Below are positions 8,082-15,572 of a DNA stretch of 17,603 bases, piece by piece (position 1 is the first letter of the stretch; every line of letters starts with the position of its first letter). Source of the stretch: Acidobacteriaceae bacterium (GTDB lineage Bacteria; Acidobacteriota; Terriglobia; Terriglobales; Acidobacteriaceae); assembly GCA_003165095.1 (NCBI GenBank), contig PLSH01000332.1, positions 1 to 17,603 of the forward strand, written 5' to 3'. Position numbers and translations under genes: made by a program. Below the pieces are notes generated by a model. It was not told the origin of the DNA. It searched no databases and saw nothing but the letters and a program-made list of their open reading frames with translations.

Positions 8082-8867
8082 ATGTCTTCAAAGACCGACA
8101 AACGCGCCAAGGAAATCCTAAGGCTGCTGCTGCGTCACGGCAAAACCTCGGTGGAAGATCTTACCGCCGAGCTGACCGCCTCGCCCGCCAGTATTCGCCG
8201 CGATCTCACGCGCCTTGAGGAGCAGGGGCTGGTCTACCGTACCCATGGTGGCGCCATGCTCACCGGCAAGGCCGTTTATGAGCCGTTTCGCTTCGACGCG
8301 TCGTTTCACGTCCGCGAAGACCGCTTTGCCACCGAGAAGCTGCGCATCGCCCACGCCGCCGCCGCGCTGGTCAAGGAACACGAAACCATCGGCCTCGCCG
8401 CGGGCACCACCACCACGCTTATCGCCCGCCAGCTCCTGCACCGGCGCGGAATCCACATCATCACCAACGCCATCAACATCGGCATGGAACTTAGCTCGAT
8501 TACCGCGCTTGATACCACTCTCACCGGCGGTTCCATGCGCTGGGCCGGCGCCTTCTCCCTGGTCGGGCCCGCCGCCATCGAGACGCTCAACATGTTTGTG
8601 CTCGATCGCCTTTTTCTCAGTGTCACCGGCATGGACCCGGAACACGGCGCTACCATGATCGAGCCTGAAGAGGCCGCCGTCTCGCGCGTCATGGTCCGCC
8701 AGGCACGCGAAGTCGTCGTGGTGGCCGACTCCAGCAAGATGGGGATGGTCAGCCCCGCCGTCATCTGCCCCCCGCGCGACATTGACTTGCTCATCACCGA
8801 CGACGGCATCTCAGAAGAAGCCATCAACGCATTCGCCGCCAACGACGTCCGCGTCCTCGTCGTCTAA
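8082..8867 (+). CDS. DeoR/GlpR family transcriptional regulator (261 aa)
   Basis: Cytoplasmic repressor of sugar catabolism. The N-terminal DeoR helix-turn-helix covers about 5-58, with the recognition stretch SPASIRRDLTRLEEQGLVYR (34-53) and THGGA (54-58). The C-terminal DeoRC sensor domain of the ribose-phosphate-isomerase-like fold carries GLAAGTTTTLIA (104-115), IITNAINI (126-133), LTGGSMR (147-153), and VVVADSSKMG (212-221) in which K219 is the usual family lysine. These loops bind phosphorylated sugars in characterised members. Length is normal. The Shine-Dalgarno is weak (TTTAAAGA just before the ATG). It follows cutC closely and converges with the GH18 gene, with stop codons 4 bp apart. 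Likely targets are cutC-deoR itself and the nearby glycosidase genes, which is inference from position. Confidence 0.92.
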   Translation: MSSKTDKRAKEILRLLLRHGKTSVEDLTAELTASPASIRRDLTRLEEQGLVYRTHGGAMLTGKAVYEPFRFDASFHVREDRFATEKLRIAHAAAALVKEHETIGLAAGTTTTLIARQLLHRRGIHIITNAINIGMELSSITALDTTLTGGSMRWAGAFSLVGPAAIETLNMFVLDRLFLSVTGMDPEHGATMIEPEEAAVSRVMVRQAREVVVVADSSKMGMVSPAVICPPRDIDLLITDDGISEEAINAFAANDVRVLVV

Positions 8868-8886
8868 GCGATTACTGCTTACTTTT
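8865..8886 (+). terminator. Short dyad between convergent DeoR and GH18 stops (possible terminator)
   Basis: TAAGC (8865-8869) and GCTTA (8877-8881) form a 5-bp stem around 7 nt, followed by C and TTTT. It overlaps the last codons of both genes. The stem is short and AT-containing, so termination is only plausible. Confidence 0.3.
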
Positions 8887-9927
8887 CCGGTCAGGAAGAA
8901 AACTCCAGATCTCCGGATCCTCTGATCCCAGCACCCAGGAACAGAACCCCTCAACCCCGCGGTCCGCCGCCAGTTGATAGCGGTCGCGAAAAGTGCGCAG
9001 ATCGGTATAAAAAATCCACTCCCGCATCTGGTCTCGGTAGAAATAGAAAAAGGCGCTGTGGTCTGCCGCATCCCAGTCCAGCTTGCCCCCAAACGCCGTC
9101 GCCAGTTGCAGCGCGTCTGGCGTGCTGATGTAGTCGGCCGAAGGGTTCGGCTTCTCGTCGCCGGTGGCCTTATCCACGGTGGGTTCGCCGGTATACCAGT
9201 GATAGCCGTAGAGCGGAATGCCCACCGAAAGCTTCTCTTTGGGAACCGACTTCAGCGCGTAATCCAGGTTTTCGGTTGTCCACTGCCATCCCGCTACGGG
9301 CCCCGGCATGGTCCAGCGTGTCTGCTGGTCGTAGGTCATCAGGCAGACCAGGTCAACCGACTTGGCCAGCGCGGCAAGGTCGTACGCGCCGCGCCAGTCT
9401 GTATAAATCCACTTTGCAAATCCGCCATTGCCGGGATAGCCGGGCGCGTTGGGCACCGTGGCAATCGTTAATTGCAGGCCGGCTTTGTGCAGCGCATCGG
9501 CTGACCGTGCAACCACCGCGCTCAACCCGTCGCGGTCAAGATAATTCAGGTTCTCGAAATCAAATTGGAAGCCCAAATAACCGTGCAGCTTCGCCTCGCG
9601 GATCATGGCGTCGTTCATTCGCTGCTGGGCCTCCGCGCTTGCGGCCAGGTCGTGGAACTTCTTCTTGCCAAACAACGCCACAATCGGCATCACCGGCAAT
9701 CCCTCGCCATGCGCGGTATCAAGCACCGTGGGGTTCGGTGCCCCCGTAACCAATCCATTCTCGTCCACGTTGTACCAGGTGGGCACGATCAGGTCGATCT
9801 TGCCGGAATGCGCCAAGAACGAGCGAATCGACTCCGGGCTGTCCGTCATATAGAAAAGCGCTACTGGCTTGGCAAACAAGCTCGAGCCGCACAGCAAATA
9901 CAGAATCGGAATCAGAAACCGCCGCAT
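8872..9927 (-). CDS. Secreted glycoside hydrolase family 18 protein (351 aa)
   Basis: Predicted exported GH18 TIM-barrel enzyme of the YaaH/YdhD-like type, acting on GlcNAc-containing glycans such as peptidoglycan or chitin-like chains. The start at 9927 is preferred: AGGGTGA lies just upstream and it opens directly with a signal peptide (RRF then a hydrophobic run to about residue 19). A longer frame from 9966 has no such site. The active-site strand reads GYLGFQFDFENL (116-127); D123 and the predicted catalytic acid E125 are present, while the two earlier aspartates of the classic DxxDxDxE motif are replaced (L118, Q121). MTYD (197-200) supplies the conserved Tyr-Asp pair, LSVGIPLYGYHW (233-244) is typical, and W331 near the end matches the conserved barrel tryptophan. 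No LysM or other binding domain is present. It is divergent from the GH125 gene. Confidence 0.85.
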   Translation of the reverse strand: MRRFLIPILYLLCGSSLFAKPVALFYMTDSPESIRSFLAHSGKIDLIVPTWYNVDENGLVTGAPNPTVLDTAHGEGLPVMPIVALFGKKKFHDLAASAEAQQRMNDAMIREAKLHGYLGFQFDFENLNYLDRDGLSAVVARSADALHKAGLQLTIATVPNAPGYPGNGGFAKWIYTDWRGAYDLAALAKSVDLVCLMTYDQQTRWTMPGPVAGWQWTTENLDYALKSVPKEKLSVGIPLYGYHWYTGEPTVDKATGDEKPNPSADYISTPDALQLATAFGGKLDWDAADHSAFFYFYRDQMREWIFYTDLRTFRDRYQLAADRGVEGFCSWVLGSEDPEIWSFLPDRKSKQ

Positions 9928-10003
9928 GGTAATCACCCTGAGCTCGAAGAGCATTTCACTGCGCACCGTATGGAAAATCGGTAAAACTCACGCGCAAGTG
10001 TTA

Positions 10004-10020
10004 ATCGAAATATAATCGAT
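10004..10020 (+). promoter_or_regulatory. TATAAT box inside an inverted repeat, upstream of GH125
   Basis: A perfect TATAAT (10011-10016) lies within an ATCGA-N7-TCGAT dyad (10004-10008 and 10016-10020), between the divergent GH18 and GH125 genes. No good -35 hexamer lies at 16-18 bp, which fits a promoter needing an activator or held by a repressor at the dyad. The start site would be near 10023, about 85 nt before the proposed GH125 ATG. Direction + is inferred from the TATAAT strand. Confidence 0.45.
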
Positions 10021-10107
10021 CCTTCCGGCTTCTTCGCCATATTTGTGTCCATCCGTCCCGCGTTGATTGATTCGCCCGCAAGCCTTGAAAGGATGAGTCC
10101 CGCAACC

Positions 10108-11577
10108 ATGAATTTCGAAACGATGAGAAGTTCTCCGACGCGTCGTGATGTGCTGGCGGCAGCAGGTGCGTGGACGCTGACGATGGCAGGCGCGCGGATG
10201 GGGTTCGCGGAACCGGAACAAATCTCCCAGTTGCCTCACGCCCGTCCCGCACCGCCCGATCGCCGCTTCACTTCGATTGCTGTTGAAGCAGCAATAGTCA
10301 GCTTGCGACAAAAAATTGCTGACCCCGCTCTACGCGTTCTGGTGGAGAATTGCCTGCCCAACACGCTCGACACCACCGTCTTTCCCGGGATCTTCGAGAA
10401 CCAGCCCGACACCTACGTGGTCACCGGAGATATCGACGCCATGTGGCTGCGCGATTCCTCGGCGCAGGTAGGCCCGTACCTGCAATTCGCCCGGCAGGAT
10501 AAGCAACTCGACGCGCTCCTCCAGGGCGTCATCCGCCGCCAGACGCGCATGATCCTTATCGACCCATATGCCAACGCCTTCACGCGCTCGCCTGCTGAGC
10601 CACCGCTTTCATGGGCGGTTCACGACCAGACCGAGCACCACGCCGGAGTAGCCGAACGCAAGTGGGAGATCGACTCCCTTTGCTATCCCATCCGCCTGGC
10701 TCACGGCTACTGGCAGGCCACAAACAATGCCGCTCCATTCGACGTGCAATGGAAGGCCGCTGCAAAAGCCATTCTGGATACATTTGTCGCGCAGCAGCGC
10801 AAGCACTCGCCGGGTCCGTACAGTTTCAAGCGCTCCAGCGCGGTCCCTTACGATACCGTTCCGCTTTCGGGATTCGGTAATCCCGCCCGCGCCAACGGAA
10901 TGATCTTCAGCATGTTTCGACCCTCGGACGATGCCTGCATTTATCCGTTGTTCGTGCCCGCGAATCTGTTCGCGGCGCATTCGCTCAACCAACTGGCAGA
11001 ACTGGCTGCTCATGCCGCACACGATGCGGACCTCGCGGCGCGCGCTTCGGCGCTTGCGGTTGAAGTGGCGCAGGCGGTGGTGCAGTGCGGTCGCGTGAAC
11101 CATCCTCGATTCGGCCAGATATGGGCCTTTGAGGTCGACGGCTACGGCAACAGTCTCATGATGGACGACGCCAACGCGCCCGGCCTGCTTTCGCTCGCGT
11201 ATTTGGGCGCGTGCCGCCTGGACGACCCCACATACATCCGTTCGCGCGCCTTCGCTCTCAGCGACAGCAATCCATATTTCTTTCGCGGATCGGCTGCCGA
11301 GGGCGTGGGCGGCCCGCACGAAGGCCTCGATGCAATATGGCCCATGTCCATACTCTTCCGGGCCTTCACGTCTACCAGCGATGTTGAAATTCGCCAATGC
11401 CTGCGCTCGTTGCGGGATACAACCGCCGAAACCGGCTTCATGCACGAAACATTCATGAAGAACGATCCGGCCAAATTCACGCGACCTTGGTTTGCCTGGG
11501 CCAACACGCTCTTTGGCGAACTGATGCTGAAACTGGCCGCGGATCGGCCGGCGCTCCTGGCTGCTCCGCTGGGCTGA
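10108..11577 (+). CDS. Tat-exported GH125 family exo-alpha-1,6-mannosidase-like protein (489 aa)
   Basis: GH125 (Mug157-like) protein, in a family whose characterised bacterial members are exo-alpha-1,6-mannosidases. Diagnostic blocks in order: VTGDIDAMWLRDSSAQVGPY (105-124), ERKWEIDSLCYPIRLAHGYW, then YGNSLMMDDANAPGLLSLAYL, GPHEGLDAIWPMS, and GFMHETF (443-449), where E447 matches the family's proposed general base. A Tat motif, TRRDVLAAAG, lies at about 11-20, so export to the periplasm folded is expected. The start is uncertain: ATGs at 10093, 10108 and 10123 are all in frame and the frame is open from a GTG at 10045. 10108 is a compromise with a GGATGAG stretch upstream; all keep the Tat motif. 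It is convergent with the broken esterase, 7 bp apart. The substrate is probably mannose-containing glycan. Confidence 0.9.
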   Translation: MNFETMRSSPTRRDVLAAAGAWTLTMAGARMGFAEPEQISQLPHARPAPPDRRFTSIAVEAAIVSLRQKIADPALRVLVENCLPNTLDTTVFPGIFENQPDTYVVTGDIDAMWLRDSSAQVGPYLQFARQDKQLDALLQGVIRRQTRMILIDPYANAFTRSPAEPPLSWAVHDQTEHHAGVAERKWEIDSLCYPIRLAHGYWQATNNAAPFDVQWKAAAKAILDTFVAQQRKHSPGPYSFKRSSAVPYDTVPLSGFGNPARANGMIFSMFRPSDDACIYPLFVPANLFAAHSLNQLAELAAHAAHDADLAARASALAVEVAQAVVQCGRVNHPRFGQIWAFEVDGYGNSLMMDDANAPGLLSLAYLGACRLDDPTYIRSRAFALSDSNPYFFRGSAAEGVGGPHEGLDAIWPMSILFRAFTSTSDVEIRQCLRSLRDTTAETGFMHETFMKNDPAKFTRPWFAWANTLFGELMLKLAADRPALLAAPLG

Positions 11578-11586
11578 GCGTACGCT
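11577..11586. other. 10-bp palindrome spanning both convergent stop codons
   Basis: AGCGTACGCT is a perfect palindrome that includes the last base of the GH125 TGA and the first two bases (plus strand) of the opposing TAG. It has no loop and no T-run, so a terminator role is not supported; recorded as a structural feature only. Confidence 0.3.
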
Positions 11587-13765
11587 AAGGCGTCGAGCGC
11601 AGCAGGGAACTGAGCGGCGTGGAACTCTGGCTCAAATCGTCCGTGCCCTTCAGCGAATCGGTCGCCGTCACGCGCGATCCTAACGCGCGCATCAGGTCGG
11701 GAAGATCGTAGCGCAGCATCACGCCGGGAATCACGTCTTCAGGCGCGCCGATGGGCAGCGGCGCATCCACCAGGCTGCGGTAGCTCGTGAGCGCATGGTC
11801 GATTGCAATGTGCCGGAGGCGGCGGTCGAGCACTGCGGCGTGAAGCAGCACCACGCCCATGTGCTCGCTCGCCACGGCGGAGATGCGGGCCGGATCCACG
11901 TCCGCGCGCTGGGCAAGGTAATCCACTGCGCCGATTGCGTCGTCCGTGCGCAGGCCCACCAGCGTGCGCCCCACCAGGCCGGCGCGCATGCTGAGCAGAT
12001 AAAACGGGCCGAGCAGCGGAGCTTTCATATCGTCCGTGCCAGGAGGCGAAGGACGAGGCGTAATGGCCAAAACAACGTTGCCTGCGGCAGCCAGCGCAAC
12101 GAACTTCGCCTTGTTCGCGCGCGCAATCTCATTGTCCACATCGATCGAACTCGGCAGCAGAAAAAGAACCGCCGGATGCCGCCCGGCCGCCTCGGGGATT
12201 GCGATCTTGCCTTCAAGATCGATGCCATCGCTGGGCAGCGCGATCGCTCCGCTTCTGGCCGCCAATAATTCCAGTTCGTATTTTGAAGTTCGGGGTTTTG
12301 CCACCGCTCCCGTCGCCTCGCGGACCGCCGCGGCAAGCTGTTTGTCTCTAATAGACGGGGGATTTGCGGAAATAATCTCCGCAGCGCGCACGAGATTCAG
12401 GCTAAAAACCGTTGCGCAGTTGGGAAAACTCGTGGACACCTGGCCGGTGGGTGTCACTTGAAATGCATCCTTGGGAATGCTGGCCATCGCGTTTCTCTGG
12501 CCGAACGTGAGATAGGCGGCAGGGACTTTGGGATGATCCGCATCCGCGCCGAGCTCGAGATTTCTCATGAAGAAGCTGAGAATGTAGCCCATGATCGGCC
12601 GCAACGCGCCATGGGCGCCCGGTCCGGTAATGAACTGCAACCGCGCATCGGGGGAAATGCGATTCGTCGTATCGGCATTCAGAGCGGGCGCGGTTGGTGT
12701 GGGCGGCACTGCGGGCGGCCCGCTGCCGAACGGCGTTCCTGCGCTCGCCGGGTCGGAGAGCGAATAAAAACGCCGCGCCTCAATCACGCTGCTGCGCGCG
12801 TTTGCAAACGGAAACATGTCGGAGTAAGTGGCGATCACCGCATAGGGACGCGGCGCGACCAGTTCAATCCAGTCGGGAAAATCGAAGCCCGAAGAGATGA
12901 AGCGCGGAGTCGACTGCTCCGCGTCCTGCGGTCCGAGCGTGGGCAGCAGCGTGTCGAACGAGGTGGTGTAGCAGGCCACGCCCACCGCGGCAATGCGCGG
13001 ATCAAGCGCGCCAACCAGCGCCGTGATCGTTCCTCCACCCGAACAGCCGAATGCGCCGATGCGATGCGGATCGACCTCCGGCACCTCCGATAAATAATCG
13101 ATGCCGCGCATCGCCGATCAACATGGGCTGCAAACTGGCCTCGCCGTGTTCGCCGGTGGGCGCTTTGGCCATCGAGTTTCCAGGCCTGGCGGGATCGGGA
13201 TATTGCAATCGCTCGCCCTGCCCAATGGGGTCGTAGGAGAGCACGACGAATCCATTCAGGGCAAAAAACGCGGCGGTGCTTGCGTCGCCGGCGTTGCCGG
13301 ATGGAGCGTGTCCCGGCGACATCAGAATTGCCGGGCGCGAGTGCTCTGCTGCGTGGCCATCGGGGAGATACAACAACGCCGTGACGCGAAAGCCGGGCTG
13401 ACTCTCGAAGATCACCTTCCGGATGCGAAATCCGTCCGCCTGGGTCTCGCCCAAAGCGTGGCATGAAGCGGCGTGCGCTCTGGCAGCGTGCCGATCAATT
13501 GCAAAATCCGCCCGCGAACATTCGCCTGCCGTGCTTCGGCCTGCGCTCGAGTGTGCAGGCTCGCCACACCTGCGGCGCGCAAAGTCGTGTACTGTGCCGC
13601 GATGCCATCGAGATACTTGTCCAGCCGCAGCCGTCCTGCGTTGGCCGGGTCGGCGGCGCGAACTTGCGCCGCGCCCTGCGCCGGAACAGCAGTCTGTGCG
13701 CCGGCATTGCCGGCCCATGAAACCAGCGCAAAAACAAAAACAGCAACAGAAAAGCTTCGAGTCAT
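11585..13765 (-). pseudogene. Broken two-domain alpha/beta-hydrolase / acetyl-xylan-esterase-like gene
   Basis: One ancestral gene is now spread over three minus-strand frames. Segment A (13765 to about 13455, 104 codons) has a clear signal peptide (MTRSFSVAVFVFALV..., cleavage near AGA/QTA). Segment B (about 13454-13107) continues with the hydrolase start (FRVTALLYLPDG, AILMSPGH, VVLSYDPIGQGER). Segment C (13111-11585, 508 codons) carries IGAFGCSGGG with nucleophile S24 of that segment, PGAHG as candidate catalytic histidine, and a second hydrolase-like domain. The A-to-B change is a one-base-loss equivalent near 13450-13460. The B-to-C change also removes about nine residues that relatives carry between LIGDA and MRGIDYL. 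The rebuilt length is about 735 aa. Two lesions point to decay, but sequencing or assembly error is possible, especially for the first. If intact it would be an exported carbohydrate or glycopeptide esterase. Confidence 0.8.
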
Positions 13766-13881
13766 CAAACGAATTGAAACTCCTTCTGCGCCCAGTGGTC
13801 AACCGGCTCTACACCCGCCCGCTCCGCGTCATCGCAAGCACCAAGACACCGGCGATGGCGAGAAGCTATCCTGTTCGTGTC

Positions 13882-15558
13882 ATGATGGGGCGCAATCCCG
13901 GTAATCTCCTTCGCTGGTTGTTCGATTCCCGCCACGCGCCGCAGGGCCGGCTGGTTCCGCGGTGGATCTTCCTGCGCTCGCTCGCCGCCATTTATTTCTC
14001 TGCGTTTTATTCGCTGCTCTTTCAGATCAACGGGCTAATCGGCCCCGAGGGCGTGCTCCCCGCGCAGCAATACCTGGCTGCCGTCGCGCGCTCCATGGGC
14101 GCCGAGCGTTATTGGTTCGCGCCGTCGCTCTTCTGGTTCTCGTCTACCTCATCCATGCTGGTGGCCGTGATGGGTATAGGCGTGGCCGCATCGCTCATTG
14201 CATTCCTCAATCTTTGGCCGCGCCTCAGTTTCTTCGTCTGCTTCCTCTCCTTTGTTGGCGCGTCCGACGTTTTCTCCGGCTATCAATCCGACGGCATGCT
14301 GCTTGAAGCCGGCTTCCTCGCATTGTTCTTTGCTCCCCGCGGACTCCTGCCCGGATGGGGAGCCAATGACCCTCCTTCGCGAGCCAGCCAGTTTCTTCTG
14401 CAATGGGAGTGGTTCCGCATCTACTTTGAATCCGGCATGGTCAAGCTGCTCAGCGGCGACCTTCAATGGCGCAATTTCACCGCCATGGATGAGTACTACC
14501 AGAACGGCCCGCTGCCTACCTGGATCGGCTGGTATGTCGAGCATCTTCCCCATTGGTTCCACGCCGCCTCGGTGGCCGGAACCCTCGCGCTCGAACTGGG
14601 CCTCGTTTTCATGCTGTTTTTTCCCCGCCGCGTGCGCCTGATCTGTTTTTTCATCGTCACGCCCTGGGAGATCGGTGTAATCCTCACCGCCAATTACACG
14701 TTCCTCAATTACCTGGTGCTCTCGCTTGGCTTCTTGTTGCTCGACGATAGATTCCTGCGCCGGTTTGTCCCCGCGCGTTTTTTGCCGCACAAGCCGGAAC
14801 GAATTGCGGAAATCGAGCCGCCCGAGGAATTGTCGCTTTCCATCCTCGCCACCAACGTAGCCAGCACTGAAACGCCTGAATCGGAGCCGGACGAACATGA
14901 CCGCGCGCGCCGGCCATGGCACGGCAGGCTCACCGACCACTGGAGCGCGGTGCGCCTCGCAATTGCTGCCTTGATGCTCTCCTGGATTGCCTACAACACT
15001 ACCGCGGAGATGATCGGCATTCCGTTGCGCCACGTTCCGTTGCCCACCACACCCATCGCCGCGCTCGAACCCTTTCGCATTGCCAACCAATACGGCCTCT
15101 TTGCGGTCATGACCCGCGGCCGTTACGAAATCGAGTTCCAGGGCTCGAATGATGGCATCAACTGGATCCCCTATCCCTTCCAATTCAAGCCCCAGCCCCT
15201 CGACGAGCGCCCCGGAATCTACGCGCCCTATCAGCCGCGTTTCGACTGGAACCTCTGGTTCGCCTCCCTCGGCAGCTGGCGGCAGAACGATATCGTTCCT
15301 CTGACTGAAGAGCGCCTGCTCCTCAACAGCCCCGCCGTTCTATCGCTCTTCAGGAGCAACCCGTTCCCGCAGCTTCCGCCGCGTTATGTGCGTGCGATCC
15401 TCTGGCAGTACTGGTTCACCTCTACAGACGAAAAGCGCCGCACCGGGAACTGGTGGCGTCGTGAGTCTCTCGGCCTCTACGCGCCTGAGATCACGCTCAC
15501 CGCGGACGGCAACGTCAATGTGGTCCAATGGCCTGAGGAACTCGAGCCGCACGAGTGA
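13882..15558 (+). CDS. Lipase maturation factor (LMF1) family membrane protein (558 aa)
   Basis: Homologous in pattern to vertebrate ER lipase maturation factor 1, whose bacterial members have no established role. Multiple membrane segments fall at roughly 29-52, 92-112, 113-132, 137-152, 228-248, 250-270, 272-288 and 354-372. Family blocks are GYQSDGMLLEAGFLALFFAP (133-152), WFRIYFESGMVKLLSGDLQW (177-196), YYQNGPLPTWIGWY (205-218), RYEIEFQGSNDGINWIPYPF (414-433) and APYQPRFDWNLWFASLG (448-464). An acidic linker (about 310-345) separates the halves. The start is uncertain: ATGs at 13855, 13882 and 13885 lack a good Shine-Dalgarno, and the frame stays open back over the esterase 5' end. 13882 is chosen for alignment with family N-termini. 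The stop overlaps the upstream part of the next gene's ribosome-binding site, indicating co-transcription. Confidence 0.87.
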   Translation: MMGRNPGNLLRWLFDSRHAPQGRLVPRWIFLRSLAAIYFSAFYSLLFQINGLIGPEGVLPAQQYLAAVARSMGAERYWFAPSLFWFSSTSSMLVAVMGIGVAASLIAFLNLWPRLSFFVCFLSFVGASDVFSGYQSDGMLLEAGFLALFFAPRGLLPGWGANDPPSRASQFLLQWEWFRIYFESGMVKLLSGDLQWRNFTAMDEYYQNGPLPTWIGWYVEHLPHWFHAASVAGTLALELGLVFMLFFPRRVRLICFFIVTPWEIGVILTANYTFLNYLVLSLGFLLLDDRFLRRFVPARFLPHKPERIAEIEPPEELSLSILATNVASTETPESEPDEHDRARRPWHGRLTDHWSAVRLAIAALMLSWIAYNTTAEMIGIPLRHVPLPTTPIAALEPFRIANQYGLFAVMTRGRYEIEFQGSNDGINWIPYPFQFKPQPLDERPGIYAPYQPRFDWNLWFASLGSWRQNDIVPLTEERLLLNSPAVLSLFRSNPFPQLPPRYVRAILWQYWFTSTDEKRRTGNWWRRESLGLYAPEITLTADGNVNVVQWPEELEPHE

Positions 15559-15572
15559 GGGACAATGACACC

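Noticed and set aside
13100..13120. Programmed ribosomal frameshift in the esterase
   Set aside because: No slippery heptamer is evident at the junction and conserved residues are missing as well, which frameshifting cannot restore.
13002..13802. Treating the three minus-strand frames of the esterase as separate genes
   Set aside because: Each frame carries one consecutive piece of one protein (signal peptide, hydrolase N-half, nucleophile onward), so a single broken gene explains them better.
13423..13881. N-terminal extension of the LMF-family gene
   Set aside because: It would overlap the opposite-strand esterase 5' end by over 300 bp and reads as Arg/Ala/Pro/Gln-rich sequence with no family similarity.
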